Source: Methylotenera mobilis JLW8
GTDB taxonomy: Bacteria; Pseudomonadota; Gammaproteobacteria; Burkholderiales; Methylophilaceae
Assembly (NCBI RefSeq): GCF_000023705.1
Contig: NC_012968.1
Location: forward strand, 1,922,001-1,986,000
Reading direction: 5' to 3'
DNA length: 64,000 nt
A program made the position numbers and the translations under genes. The notes under the pieces are model-generated. The model did no database searches and was not told where the DNA came from. It saw only the letters and a list, made by a program, of their open reading frames with translations. This document shows positions 52,884-60,444 of the stretch, piece by piece (position 1 is the first letter of the stretch; each line of letters opens with the position of its first letter).

Positions 52884-54068
52884 ATGTCTGATTTGATTTT
52901 ACTCGGCACTCGCAAGGGCACCATCATCTTTGACCGCATCAACGCTGACTGGCGACCACGCCCAATCGCCCATGCGGGCATTCCGGTCTGTTACGCAGCA
53001 CGAGACCCGCGCGATGGTACTTTATGGGCATCTTTAGATCATGGACACTGGGGGCCCAAGCTATCTCGCTCTCGCGACGACGGAGCAACATGGGCCGACC
53101 TAACCTCTCTCAAATATCCCCAAGGCGCGCGGTATATCGTGAAATACCTGCCCACCCCAGACTTCAACCCGGAGTCACCATCCTCGCAACCAGAATATGC
53201 CAACGCATCCCTGCTTAAAATCTGGAATATTGCATTTGGCAGCGCCAAGCAACCAGGCAGGCTATACGCAGGCACTATCCCCGGCGGTTTGTTTGTGAGC
53301 AATGATGACGGTGACAATTGGGAGCTCAATAAACCACTATGGAACCACCCTAGCCGCGGTGGTGACTTGTTCGCTGGTGATGCAACCTCTGAAAACCAAT
53401 GGAATGGCACGCCGGCGAGTATTGATTACGGCATATTCGAGCCTGGCATACACTCAATTATTGTTAACCCACACAATCAAAACCATCTCTATGTGGCAGT
53501 ATCCACTGCGGGCGTTATCGAAAGCACTAACAGCGGCCAAACCTGGCAAAGCAGGAGCCGTGGCATGCTGAATGACTATATGCCAGACCCTGAATCAGAG
53601 TGGGGGCATGACCCGCATTTCGTGACTAGTTGCAAAGAGCAGCCGGAACATCTATGGCAGCAAAATCACTGTGGGATTTTTTACAGCGATAACGGTGCAA
53701 AAAGCTGGAAAAAAGTCAGCATACCCGAGCTGGGAGTAAACTTTGGTTTCGCCATTGCCGCCGATGCGCATGACGGTCATACCGCATGGGTAGTACCGGC
53801 CAGTGCAGACTCAGCGCGTATGGCAATTGATGGCGGCATATTCGTCGCACGTACATCCGATGGCGGACAGACATGGCAAACGTTTAGAACAGGCCTGCCG
53901 CAACATAACGCCTACGACATCGTACTGCGACATGGGCTTGATGTATCTGGCGATTATCTATGCTTTGGCACCACCACGGGAAATGTTTATCTGTCAGAAG
54001 ACCGTGGTGAAACATGGCAATGCTTAGGCAGCAACTTTCCGCCCATATATTCAGTACGATTTGGCTAA
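52884..54068 (+). CDS. BNR/Asp-box beta-propeller protein (sialidase-like)
   Basis: Cytoplasmic protein of 394 residues without signal peptide. At least six Asp-boxes (S-x-D-x-G-x-T-W type) are visible: SRDDGATW, SNDDGDNW, STNSGQTW, YSDNGAKSW, RTSDGGQTW and SEDRGETW, which define a six-bladed propeller as in sialidases and WD40/YVTN-like proteins. The sialidase active-site Arg triad cannot be identified with certainty, so hydrolase activity is not claimed. A MoaD/ThiS-like protein gene follows 5 bp later; this pair recurs as a unit and probably acts together. Perfect GAGGAGG leader. Confidence 0.85.
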   Translation: MSDLILLGTRKGTIIFDRINADWRPRPIAHAGIPVCYAARDPRDGTLWASLDHGHWGPKLSRSRDDGATWADLTSLKYPQGARYIVKYLPTPDFNPESPSSQPEYANASLLKIWNIAFGSAKQPGRLYAGTIPGGLFVSNDDGDNWELNKPLWNHPSRGGDLFAGDATSENQWNGTPASIDYGIFEPGIHSIIVNPHNQNHLYVAVSTAGVIESTNSGQTWQSRSRGMLNDYMPDPESEWGHDPHFVTSCKEQPEHLWQQNHCGIFYSDNGAKSWKKVSIPELGVNFGFAIAADAHDGHTAWVVPASADSARMAIDGGIFVARTSDGGQTWQTFRTGLPQHNAYDIVLRHGLDVSGDYLCFGTTTGNVYLSEDRGETWQCLGSNFPPIYSVRFG

Positions 54069-54073
54069 ATATC

Positions 54074-54352
54074 ATGGCACGTGTTGAAATGACGCAGCAC
54101 CTTTACCGGTTCTTCCCGCACCTAAAGAACCAAGTGATTAACGTACCAGCCAGTTCTATTGCCGAAGTGTTGCAGAGAATCAACGAAATTGCTCCCGGCT
54201 TTAGCGATTACGTGCTGGATGATCATGGGGCCCTGCGCCGGCATGTGAACATTTCTATCAATCACAACATCGTGATTGATAAAGTAAATCTATCCGATCG
54301 CGTACCGGATGATGCAACTGTTTATATTTTTCAGGCGCTAAGCGGCGGCTGA
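54074..54352 (+). CDS. MoaD/ThiS-like ubiquitin-fold protein
   Basis: Beta-grasp protein of 92 residues ending in LSGG. The Gly-Gly terminus and the DDATVYIFQALSGG strand are typical of sulfur carriers MoaD and ThiS, which are adenylated and thiocarboxylated at the last Gly. No moaE, thiG or E1-like gene is nearby, so the partner enzymes are elsewhere or the protein serves another pathway. I use ATG 54074, five bases after the propeller gene's stop; the frame also runs upstream within that gene to 54014. Confidence 0.87.
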   Translation: MARVEMTQHLYRFFPHLKNQVINVPASSIAEVLQRINEIAPGFSDYVLDDHGALRRHVNISINHNIVIDKVNLSDRVPDDATVYIFQALSGG

Positions 54353-54544
54353 GAGCAACAAAAAACGCGCACATCACCCACTAGTCGGCTGAAGTCAAAA
54401 TATCTGATTAATTTACGGCACAAACTTTTCATAGCTGGCTGATTTGATAGCTAGTTGAATTAATCGTTGTCAATTAAACTTCATAAATCTGAAACAAATG
54501 CCAATTATTATGCCGCCTACAAAGCTTATCTCCACTCCTCCTCT

Positions 54545-54569
54545 GAGCGCGCATAGCGCTCTTTTTTTT
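54545..54569 (+). terminator. Terminator after the propeller-MoaD pair
   Basis: Stem GAGCGC/GCGCTC, loop GCATA and eight T. It lies 193 bp after the MoaD-like gene and 45 bp before the next gene. Confidence 0.85.
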
Positions 54570-54613
54570 GTGAGTGATTTATAAACCGCTAGTGAGTCAG
54601 CATACCAACGAAG

Positions 54614-55102
54614 ATGATTATTAAAACTTACAATGTGCTAGTTTTAGACAAAAATAACTCAGTGATGAGCATTATGGCTGAAGCCCTCTTCAACACGATG
54701 GGTGATGGCGTTTATAAGGCGTACAGTGCAGGCGCGCAGCCGTTGGGTGTTGTAAACCGTTACGCTCTAGAGCAAATAAACAACGTCAATTATCCTATCA
54801 GCAACCTGAGAAGTAAAAACCTGCATGAGTTTTCACACCACGATGCTCCTAAAATTAATTTTTTAATTACTTTGGGCGATGGCTCTATCAATCAGCATTT
54901 GCCGACATGGTTAGACGACGCACTAAAAGCGCATTGGGAGATTGACGACCCCACCTTACACAAGGGCTCATTCGAGGGTAAAAAAGAGGTTTTTAAAGCA
55001 GCATTTCTATCTATACAAAATAAGATAGACCGATTCACCCAATTACCGCTAGCCCATTTAAATCAAATTAAATTAGACATTGAAATGGATAAATGGCAAT
55101 AG
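54614..55102 (+). CDS. Catalytically dead ArsC/low-molecular-weight phosphatase paralogue
   Basis: Protein of 162 residues that aligns along its length with the active ArsC at 55720: SAGAQPLG against SAGSQPTG and AHWEIDDP against AHWGVDDP. The phosphate loop is destroyed: where ArsC has LCTGNSCRSIIAE, this protein has LDKNNSVMSIMAE, so both the nucleophilic Cys and the Arg are gone, and the later Cys residues of the redox cascade are missing too (LGDGSINQHLP in place of VCGNAAGETCP). The frame is intact, which argues for a kept, non-catalytic role rather than decay. It is on the opposite strand from the ars operon. Function unknown; binding or regulation of arsenate is a guess. Confidence 0.82.
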   Translation: MIIKTYNVLVLDKNNSVMSIMAEALFNTMGDGVYKAYSAGAQPLGVVNRYALEQINNVNYPISNLRSKNLHEFSHHDAPKINFLITLGDGSINQHLPTWLDDALKAHWEIDDPTLHKGSFEGKKEVFKAAFLSIQNKIDRFTQLPLAHLNQIKLDIEMDKWQ

Positions 55103-55263
55103 ATTACACGCCGGCACGCCCATATAACTGTTTGTTTAAAATAAATATTTACAGTTAAATCGGCCAGAAAAAGCCATCATCCAGCAACTGTGTTGGATGA
55201 GTCACTAAATGTTTTAACTCACGAAGTGAATGAAAAATTTAGGATTGGGCTAATGATTAGGGC

Positions 55264-55488
55264 TTATCTCTTCTTCGTATTGACTTGGTTGCCGATAATG
55301 CCGCCAACTGCTGCCCCACCAATTGTGCCTAAGGCGCTACCATTAGTAAGCACAGCACCGCCCAATGCACCTACACCAGCACCGATGGCAGTGTTTCTAT
55401 CTCGTGTAGACATACTGCTGCAACCGCCCATCCCCAGAAGGGCAATAGCCAATAATGAACACATAACGGTTTTTTTCATGGTTTTCAT
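55264..55488 (-). CDS. Glycine-zipper lipoprotein
   Basis: Small lipoprotein of 74 residues. Signal peptide with lipobox LLGMGGC, then a polar linker and a glycine-zipper segment (AIGAGVGALGGAVLTNG, GTIGGAAVGGIIGNQ) ending in basic residues. This is the OsmB/YMGG-like class, found in the outer or inner membrane leaflet and often linked to envelope stress. GGGG lies seven bases before ATG 55488; the frame upstream to 55548 has no signal-peptide character. Monocistronic; not obviously part of the arsenic operon. Confidence 0.88.
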   Translation of the reverse strand: MKTMKKTVMCSLLAIALLGMGGCSSMSTRDRNTAIGAGVGALGGAVLTNGSALGTIGGAAVGGIIGNQVNTKKR

Positions 55489-55719
55489 TTTGATACCCCA
55501 CTTTCTGTTTGTTTTACTCAACGACAGTAGTGTTGAATCATGCGTCAACTCAGGTTAGAGGGTGATAGGTGCGTTTAGTTGCCATAAAAACAGCAATACG
55601 AACGAGCGCCGCTGTAACCCAGAGGCTTAGCGCCAATAAGCCATGCCTAATCAGGCGGGAATACGACGATAAAATTTAAAGTGATAAAAGCAGTATAGCC
55701 TTTAAAAAAACATGATCAA

Positions 55720-56193
55720 TTAAACTATGCTTGCAATGCTATCCAACTCTGATTTCAGCACTTTGTGGTCTTTAATCGCTTCTGGGGCTAATGCTAGGAA
55801 CGCTTCAATTCTGGCTTTTAAGATTTGATACGCACTCTCGAAGCTAGCGTTTATTTGCTCCTCTGTGCCCGTTGCCTTTGCCGGATCATCCACGCCCCAA
55901 TGTGCTCTTAATACATTACCTAAATAGGCTGGACAGGTTTCCCCGGCAGCATTACCACATACCGTAATCACGATATCAGGCGTAACTGGTAAGTTATTCC
56001 ACGATTTACTTGAGTAGCCCTCTGTTGCAATACCTTTTGCCTTTAGCAGAGTGATTGATCGAGGATGAACCTCCCCGGTAGGCTGGCTACCTGCACTCAT
56101 GGCATGCATATCACTAGGTGCTAGGTGGTTGAAAGTTGCCTCAGCAATGATGGATCGGCAAGAGTTACCGGTGCAAAGAAATAGGATGTTCAT
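55720..56193 (-). CDS. arsC: Arsenate reductase (LMW-phosphatase fold)
   Basis: Cytoplasmic enzyme of 157 residues reducing arsenate to arsenite. The catalytic loop is CTGNSCRS (Cys7, Arg13), the DDPA motif supplies the general acid, and redox Cys candidates lie in VCGNAAGETCP. That gives the fold of thioredoxin- or glutaredoxin-coupled ArsC of the phosphatase superfamily. It is the last gene of an operon arsR-arsI-aqpS-arsC; its ATG overlaps the channel gene's stop as ATGA. Confidence 0.94.
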   Translation of the reverse strand: MNILFLCTGNSCRSIIAEATFNHLAPSDMHAMSAGSQPTGEVHPRSITLLKAKGIATEGYSSKSWNNLPVTPDIVITVCGNAAGETCPAYLGNVLRAHWGVDDPAKATGTEEQINASFESAYQILKARIEAFLALAPEAIKDHKVLKSELDSIASIV

Positions 56194-56843
56194 TTATTTT
56201 TTCCAATCAATAGCGACATAAGCAAGACCGCTGCGAGTTGCGCTGAAATAAATCCCGCGATATCAACAGGTGCAATCCCAACAAAAGTATCAGTCAAACT
56301 TCTAGCGACAGTCACTGCTGGATTAGCAAAGAAGGTGGAGGATGTGAACCAATAACCTGCGGTAACGGTGAGCGCAACGAGCATCGGAATTTTCTCAGGC
56401 GTATTTTTCACACCAATCTTGATGACGCTGAGCAGAACTAATGTAGAAACTAACTCACTTAGCATTTGATGTAGCCCACTTCTATCATGCGTAGACGTTT
56501 GTAGTACATCCATGCCAAATATCACATGCGTAAGCCAGACACCAACTACTGCCCCTGTTACTTGCATGCCAATATAAGAAAGGGTTTGAGTTAATGTCAG
56601 CTCACCGTGACGCCAACTCACTAAACTCACTGCAGGATTAAAGTGTGCGCCTGATATTGGCCCTAACAGGCTGATGAGAACATATAAACCGCAACCAGTG
56701 GCAATACTGTTACCTAACAAAGCTACAGCGGCGTTCCCTGCACTAAGCGTATCGCCCATAATGCCTGATCCTGTAATGATTGCCAGCAACAGGGCTGTGC
56801 CTATAAATTCGGCTACGACTCTTTGAGTAAACGTAATTTGCAT
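56190..56843 (-). CDS. aqpS: Aquaglyceroporin-like arsenite channel (AqpS type)
   Basis: Membrane channel of 217 residues with six helices and two NPA half-helices (AHFNPAVSL and FANPAVTVA). MIP proteins inside ars operons (AqpS in Sinorhizobium) let arsenite formed by ArsC flow out down its gradient in place of an ArsB or Acr3 pump; none of those pumps is encoded here. I use ATG 56843, five bases after the arsI stop; the frame runs back to 56927 within arsI but adds only polar residues. Confidence 0.9.
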   Translation of the reverse strand: MQITFTQRVVAEFIGTALLLAIITGSGIMGDTLSAGNAAVALLGNSIATGCGLYVLISLLGPISGAHFNPAVSLVSWRHGELTLTQTLSYIGMQVTGAVVGVWLTHVIFGMDVLQTSTHDRSGLHQMLSELVSTLVLLSVIKIGVKNTPEKIPMLVALTVTAGYWFTSSTFFANPAVTVARSLTDTFVGIAPVDIAGFISAQLAAVLLMSLLIGKNK

Positions 56844-56848
56844 TTTTA

Positions 56849-57334
56849 TTACTTTGCTAAATCTGAATTTTTTGATTTGTCTATACGACTTATAAATTGA
56901 ATACTCTGCGACGTTGGTGCACAACAAGCAGACTCAGATTCAATAGTTCCATCTGCATTGTTGTTAAAAGTAGGTGCGCTCTCGAGGGTGTGATAAGTTT
57001 CCCATGCAATACCTGAAGGATCTTGCACCCAGTGCTTGTCTGATTTTGTATAACAGCAAGTGGTGCCTTCCTGCGTTAGCATGTCCATGTCTGCTGTTTC
57101 TAATCTGTTTTTTATTTCGGCTAGCTCATCACTGTTTTCAGCTTGGATACCAATATGATCTAAACCTGTTTTTGCACCGCGTTGGCTAATTGCAAAGTTA
57201 ACTAATGGGTCATCTAACATCCATTTCGCATAGTCAATTTTTTCTACAGTTGGCGAAGCACCAAAAAGTGTGCTGTAAAAACTGATACTTTTAGCTAAGT
57301 TATCAACAGAGATATGTAGGTGTATACGTTTCAT
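56849..57334 (-). CDS. arsI: ArsI/CadI-type vicinal-oxygen-chelate protein
   Basis: Protein of 161 residues of the glyoxalase/extradiol-dioxygenase (VOC) fold, with strands starting RIHLHISVDNLAKSI and HIGIQAENSDEL. The vicinal Cys pair in GTTCCYTKSDKHWVQDP matches the trivalent-organoarsenical site of ArsI, a C-As lyase, and metal ligands His5 or His7, His62-like (DHIGI) and a Glu (WETYHT) are in place. A second Cys pair (ACCAP) lies in the C-terminal tail. Demethylation of methylarsenite is the expected role, with CadI-like metal resistance an alternative. It overlaps the arsR stop by one base. Confidence 0.88.
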   Translation of the reverse strand: MKRIHLHISVDNLAKSISFYSTLFGASPTVEKIDYAKWMLDDPLVNFAISQRGAKTGLDHIGIQAENSDELAEIKNRLETADMDMLTQEGTTCCYTKSDKHWVQDPSGIAWETYHTLESAPTFNNNADGTIESESACCAPTSQSIQFISRIDKSKNSDLAK

Positions 57335-57672
57335 TACTTAATCTCCTTTTGTGTAGTGTCGCAACTTGTGTCTGGGTAACATGCTTGCTCACCCACACAA
57401 CAATTTTCGGTTAAATAAGCCAATAAATTATTCATCATCTGATAGTTGGCTGAGTAGTAAATAAATCGGCTTTCTTGGCGTGAGTTAACTAACTCCGCAT
57501 AACTTAACTCTTTTAAGTGAAACGATAGCGTGCTGTTAGGAATGTTCAACTTGTCAGCAATACTACCCGCTGACAAACCAGCACTACCGGCTTGAACCAA
57601 AGTTCGGAAGATATCTAATCGTGCCTCTTGCGCTATAGATGAGAGAAGTATTACTGCAGATTTGTTATCCAT
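57334..57672 (-). CDS. arsR: ArsR-family repressor with C-terminal cysteines
   Basis: Repressor of 112 residues. Winged helix-turn-helix: IADKLNIPNSTLSFHLKELSYAELV. The Cys-rich site is at the C terminus (ENCCVGEQACYPDTSC) rather than in the DNA-binding helix, as in the Acidithiobacillus/Corynebacterium-type ArsR proteins with a moved arsenite site. A dyad directly before the ATG (57678-57703) should be its operator. First gene of the ars operon. Confidence 0.92.
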   Translation of the reverse strand: MDNKSAVILLSSIAQEARLDIFRTLVQAGSAGLSAGSIADKLNIPNSTLSFHLKELSYAELVNSRQESRFIYYSANYQMMNNLLAYLTENCCVGEQACYPDTSCDTTQKEIK

Positions 57673-57677
57673 CCATC

Positions 57678-57703
57678 TATATTTCCATAAATATAGAAAT
57701 ATA
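57678..57703. promoter_or_regulatory. Probable ArsR operator
   Basis: Perfect 8-bp arms TATATTTC and GAAATATA with 10 bp between, ending 5 bp before the arsR ATG. Size, position and AT-rich dyad are as expected for autoregulation by ArsR. Confidence 0.75.
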
Positions 57704-57765
57704 TCAAATACATTTATTGAGTAGATATTAAAACCAGATTTAATAAGTGTCCGCTTGGGGTGACT

Positions 57766-59976
57766 TTAAGGGCAGAGGTCGACCGTTGCCATCTTAGCTC
57801 GCGCCGTATGCAGCTTTGTGTAGCTGTCGATTAGGCGCTGATGTCTATCCAAGCCCTCCAGTTTCATACTGGTTGGCGTTAAGCCATAAAAGCGCACACT
57901 ACCGTCTACTGAGCCCAACACCGCGTCCATCCGCTCATCACCAAACATGCGGCGGAAGTTGACCTCGTAGTCATTAAGTTCCAACTCGTCGTCCAGCAAC
58001 ACCTCCAGCACCACATTCATGGCTTGGTAAAACAATCCGCGCTCAACCGTGTTGTCGTTGTACTGTAAGAAAGCACCTACCAGCTCATGCGCCTCCTCAA
58101 ATTGCTGCAAGGCGAGATGAGTCAACAGCTTCAACTCCAACACCGTGAGCTGACCCCAATCCGTATTCTCGTCAAACTCTATGCCAATTAAGGTGGCAAT
58201 ATCGCCGTAATCATCCAGCTCGTTAGTCTCTAAACGCTCCAGTAGCGCTTCCAAACTAGCATCGTCCAGCTTATGCAGATTCAAAATATCTTCACGGAAC
58301 AATAGCGCCTTGTTGGTGTTATCCCATACCAAGTCTTCTATCGGATAAACCTCCGAATAACCTGGCACCAAGATGCGACAAGCAGTCGCGCCTAGCTGGT
58401 CATATACCGCTACATAAGCTTCTTTGCCCATGTTTGCCAACATCCCAAACATAGTCGCGGCTTCTTCAGTGTTAGCATTTTCACCTTGGCCAGCAAAATC
58501 CCATTCCACAAACTCATAGTCCGACTGAGCACTAAAAAAGCGCCAAGACACAACGCCGCTGGAATCAATAAAGTGTTCGACAAAGTTATTCGGCTCCGTC
58601 ACCGCTTCGCTGGCAAAGGTAGGCTGTGGCAAATCATTAAGGCCCTCAAAACTGCGGCCTTGCAACAATTCAGTCAGGCTGCGTTCCAGCGCGACTTCCA
58701 AACTTGGGTGCGCGCCAAATGAAGCAAACACACCGCCGGTGCGTGGATTCATCAAAGTAACGCACATCACTGGATATTGCCCGCCTAGCGAGGCATCCTT
58801 GACCAGCACGGGGAAGCCTTGCTCCTCCAGACCTTTAATCCCAGCTACCACGCCAGGGTATTTCGTCAGCACTTCCTGCGGCACATCCGGCAAGGTGATT
58901 TCACCTTCGAGAATTTCGCGTTTGACTGCACGTTCGAAAATCTCAGACAGACATTGAACCTGCGCCTCCACCAGCGTGTTACCGGCACTCATGCCATTGC
59001 TGACGTAAAGGTTTTCAACTAGGTTAGTCGGGAAATAAACCGTCTCGCCGTCCGACTGCCGTACAAAGGGTAGCGAACAGATACCACGCTCCACATTGCC
59101 GGAATTAGTATCGATCAGGTGAGAGCCACGTAATTCGCCATCAGGATTGTAGATTTCCAACGTGTATTCATCGAGAATTTCCTTCGGCAACGCATCTTTA
59201 CGTCCAGGCTTAAACCAGCGCTCGTTCGGGTAATGCACAAACTCGGCATTGGCAATATCTTCGCCCCAGTACGATCCAGCATAGAAATGGTTATTGCTTA
59301 GGCGCTCGATATACTCGCCCAAGGCCGACGCCAACGCGCTTTCCTTGGTAGCCCCCTTGCCATTGGTAAAACACATCGGTGAATGTGCATCACGAATATG
59401 CAGCGACCACACATTAGGAATGATATTGCGCCAGGAAGCGATTTCAATCTTAATACCCAATGCAGCCAATACTCCCGACATATTGGCAATGGTTTGTTCT
59501 AATGGTAAGTCTTTGCCCGTGATATACGTCTGTGTGTCGGTCGTCGGGTTCACCGTCAGCAAGGCCTGCGCATCGGCATCTAAATTCGCAACCTCTTCAA
59601 TGATAAACTCGGGGCCGGCTTGCACCACTTTCTTCACTGTACAACGGTCGATGGAACGCAAAATACCGATACGGTCTTTTTCAGAAATATCGGTCGGCAG
59701 TTCAATCTGGATTTTGAAAATCTGCTGGTAGCGATTTTCCGGATCAACAATATTGTTATGCGATAGGCGGATATTCTCAGTCGGAATGTTGCGCGTGTTG
59801 CAGTACAACTTCACAAAATAAGCCGCACACAACGCTGACGAAGCCAAAAAGTAATCAAAGGGACCGGGTGCCGAGCCATCGCCCTTATAGCGGATAGGCT
59901 GATCGGCAATCACCGTAAAGTCATCGAACTTAGCTTCCAAACGTAGCTTATCGAGAAAATTGACCTTGATTTCCAT
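57766..59976 (-). CDS. OsmC domain-YcaO domain fusion protein
   Basis: Cytoplasmic protein of 736 residues. Residues 1 to about 140 are an OsmC-like peroxidase domain (YKGDGSAPGPFDYFLASSALCAAYFVKLYC and DRCTVKKV, with two Cys in the positions of OsmC). From about 165 to 590 comes a YcaO domain with ATKESALASALGEYIERLS, LVEAQVQCLSEIFERAVKR and LEVALERSLTELLQGR, the Glu-rich ATP-binding helices. The last 140 residues are helical, TPR-like, as in E. coli YcaO. The fusion is a known arrangement in several proteobacteria, of unknown substrate. No precursor peptide or dehydrogenase gene is next to it. The frame opens with TTG at 59991; ATG 59976 is used. Confidence 0.9.
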   Translation of the reverse strand: MEIKVNFLDKLRLEAKFDDFTVIADQPIRYKGDGSAPGPFDYFLASSALCAAYFVKLYCNTRNIPTENIRLSHNNIVDPENRYQQIFKIQIELPTDISEKDRIGILRSIDRCTVKKVVQAGPEFIIEEVANLDADAQALLTVNPTTDTQTYITGKDLPLEQTIANMSGVLAALGIKIEIASWRNIIPNVWSLHIRDAHSPMCFTNGKGATKESALASALGEYIERLSNNHFYAGSYWGEDIANAEFVHYPNERWFKPGRKDALPKEILDEYTLEIYNPDGELRGSHLIDTNSGNVERGICSLPFVRQSDGETVYFPTNLVENLYVSNGMSAGNTLVEAQVQCLSEIFERAVKREILEGEITLPDVPQEVLTKYPGVVAGIKGLEEQGFPVLVKDASLGGQYPVMCVTLMNPRTGGVFASFGAHPSLEVALERSLTELLQGRSFEGLNDLPQPTFASEAVTEPNNFVEHFIDSSGVVSWRFFSAQSDYEFVEWDFAGQGENANTEEAATMFGMLANMGKEAYVAVYDQLGATACRILVPGYSEVYPIEDLVWDNTNKALLFREDILNLHKLDDASLEALLERLETNELDDYGDIATLIGIEFDENTDWGQLTVLELKLLTHLALQQFEEAHELVGAFLQYNDNTVERGLFYQAMNVVLEVLLDDELELNDYEVNFRRMFGDERMDAVLGSVDGSVRFYGLTPTSMKLEGLDRHQRLIDSYTKLHTARAKMATVDLCP

Positions 59977-60249
59977 AGGGAATAATTCCAAAAATATTGC
60001 AAAAAATGATGTGGGCGCTATTATCCCTCACAACAGCTACGCTGTGTAATACATCGGTATTTTGCACAAAGTCTTTCGCATATACTAAGTTATCTAGAAT
60101 ATAACGACTGATTAGCGTCTACAAACTAGTGGCGATTCACTTGTATATTGAAGTCGTGGACAAGATGGTGAGCAATTCACAGTTTAGCTATGCCTAATAA
60201 TCACAGAGTTTAATGGTTAAAGCTTATTTTGCATGTTTCTTTAATCCAC
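59977..60249. other. Divergent intergene, first part
   Basis: Together with the following stretch this makes a 468-bp gap between the OsmC-YcaO gene (-) and the alcohol dehydrogenase (+). Apart from the palindromic element at 60250-60282 I see no gene, RNA or clear terminator. The region is A+T-rich and must hold two promoters, which I cannot place with confidence. Confidence 0.45.
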
Positions 60250-60282
60250 AATGGGGAATTATTAATTCCCCATTATTCCATA
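60250..60282. promoter_or_regulatory. Second copy of the LysR-type element
   Basis: AATGGGGAATTA and TAATTCCCCATT form perfect 12-bp arms around one T. Read on the minus strand, the 33-bp element matches 22595-22627 at 28 positions; four of the five differences are paired changes that keep the dyad. It is 162 bp before the alcohol dehydrogenase ATG and 273 bp before that of the OsmC-YcaO gene. Confidence 0.78.
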
Positions 60283-60444
60283 ATTTGACTACCAATCTTG
60301 CTGGATAATAGATTTATAAATATGAGCTTTACTCAATTTGATGAGTAGGCTGAATTTCATATCTGGATAGTCATTTCTGTTTGTTTTCGAATGTAAAAGC
60401 AATATAGCAATGATGGTTGATTAGTAAATTAAAAGGAGTAGTCA

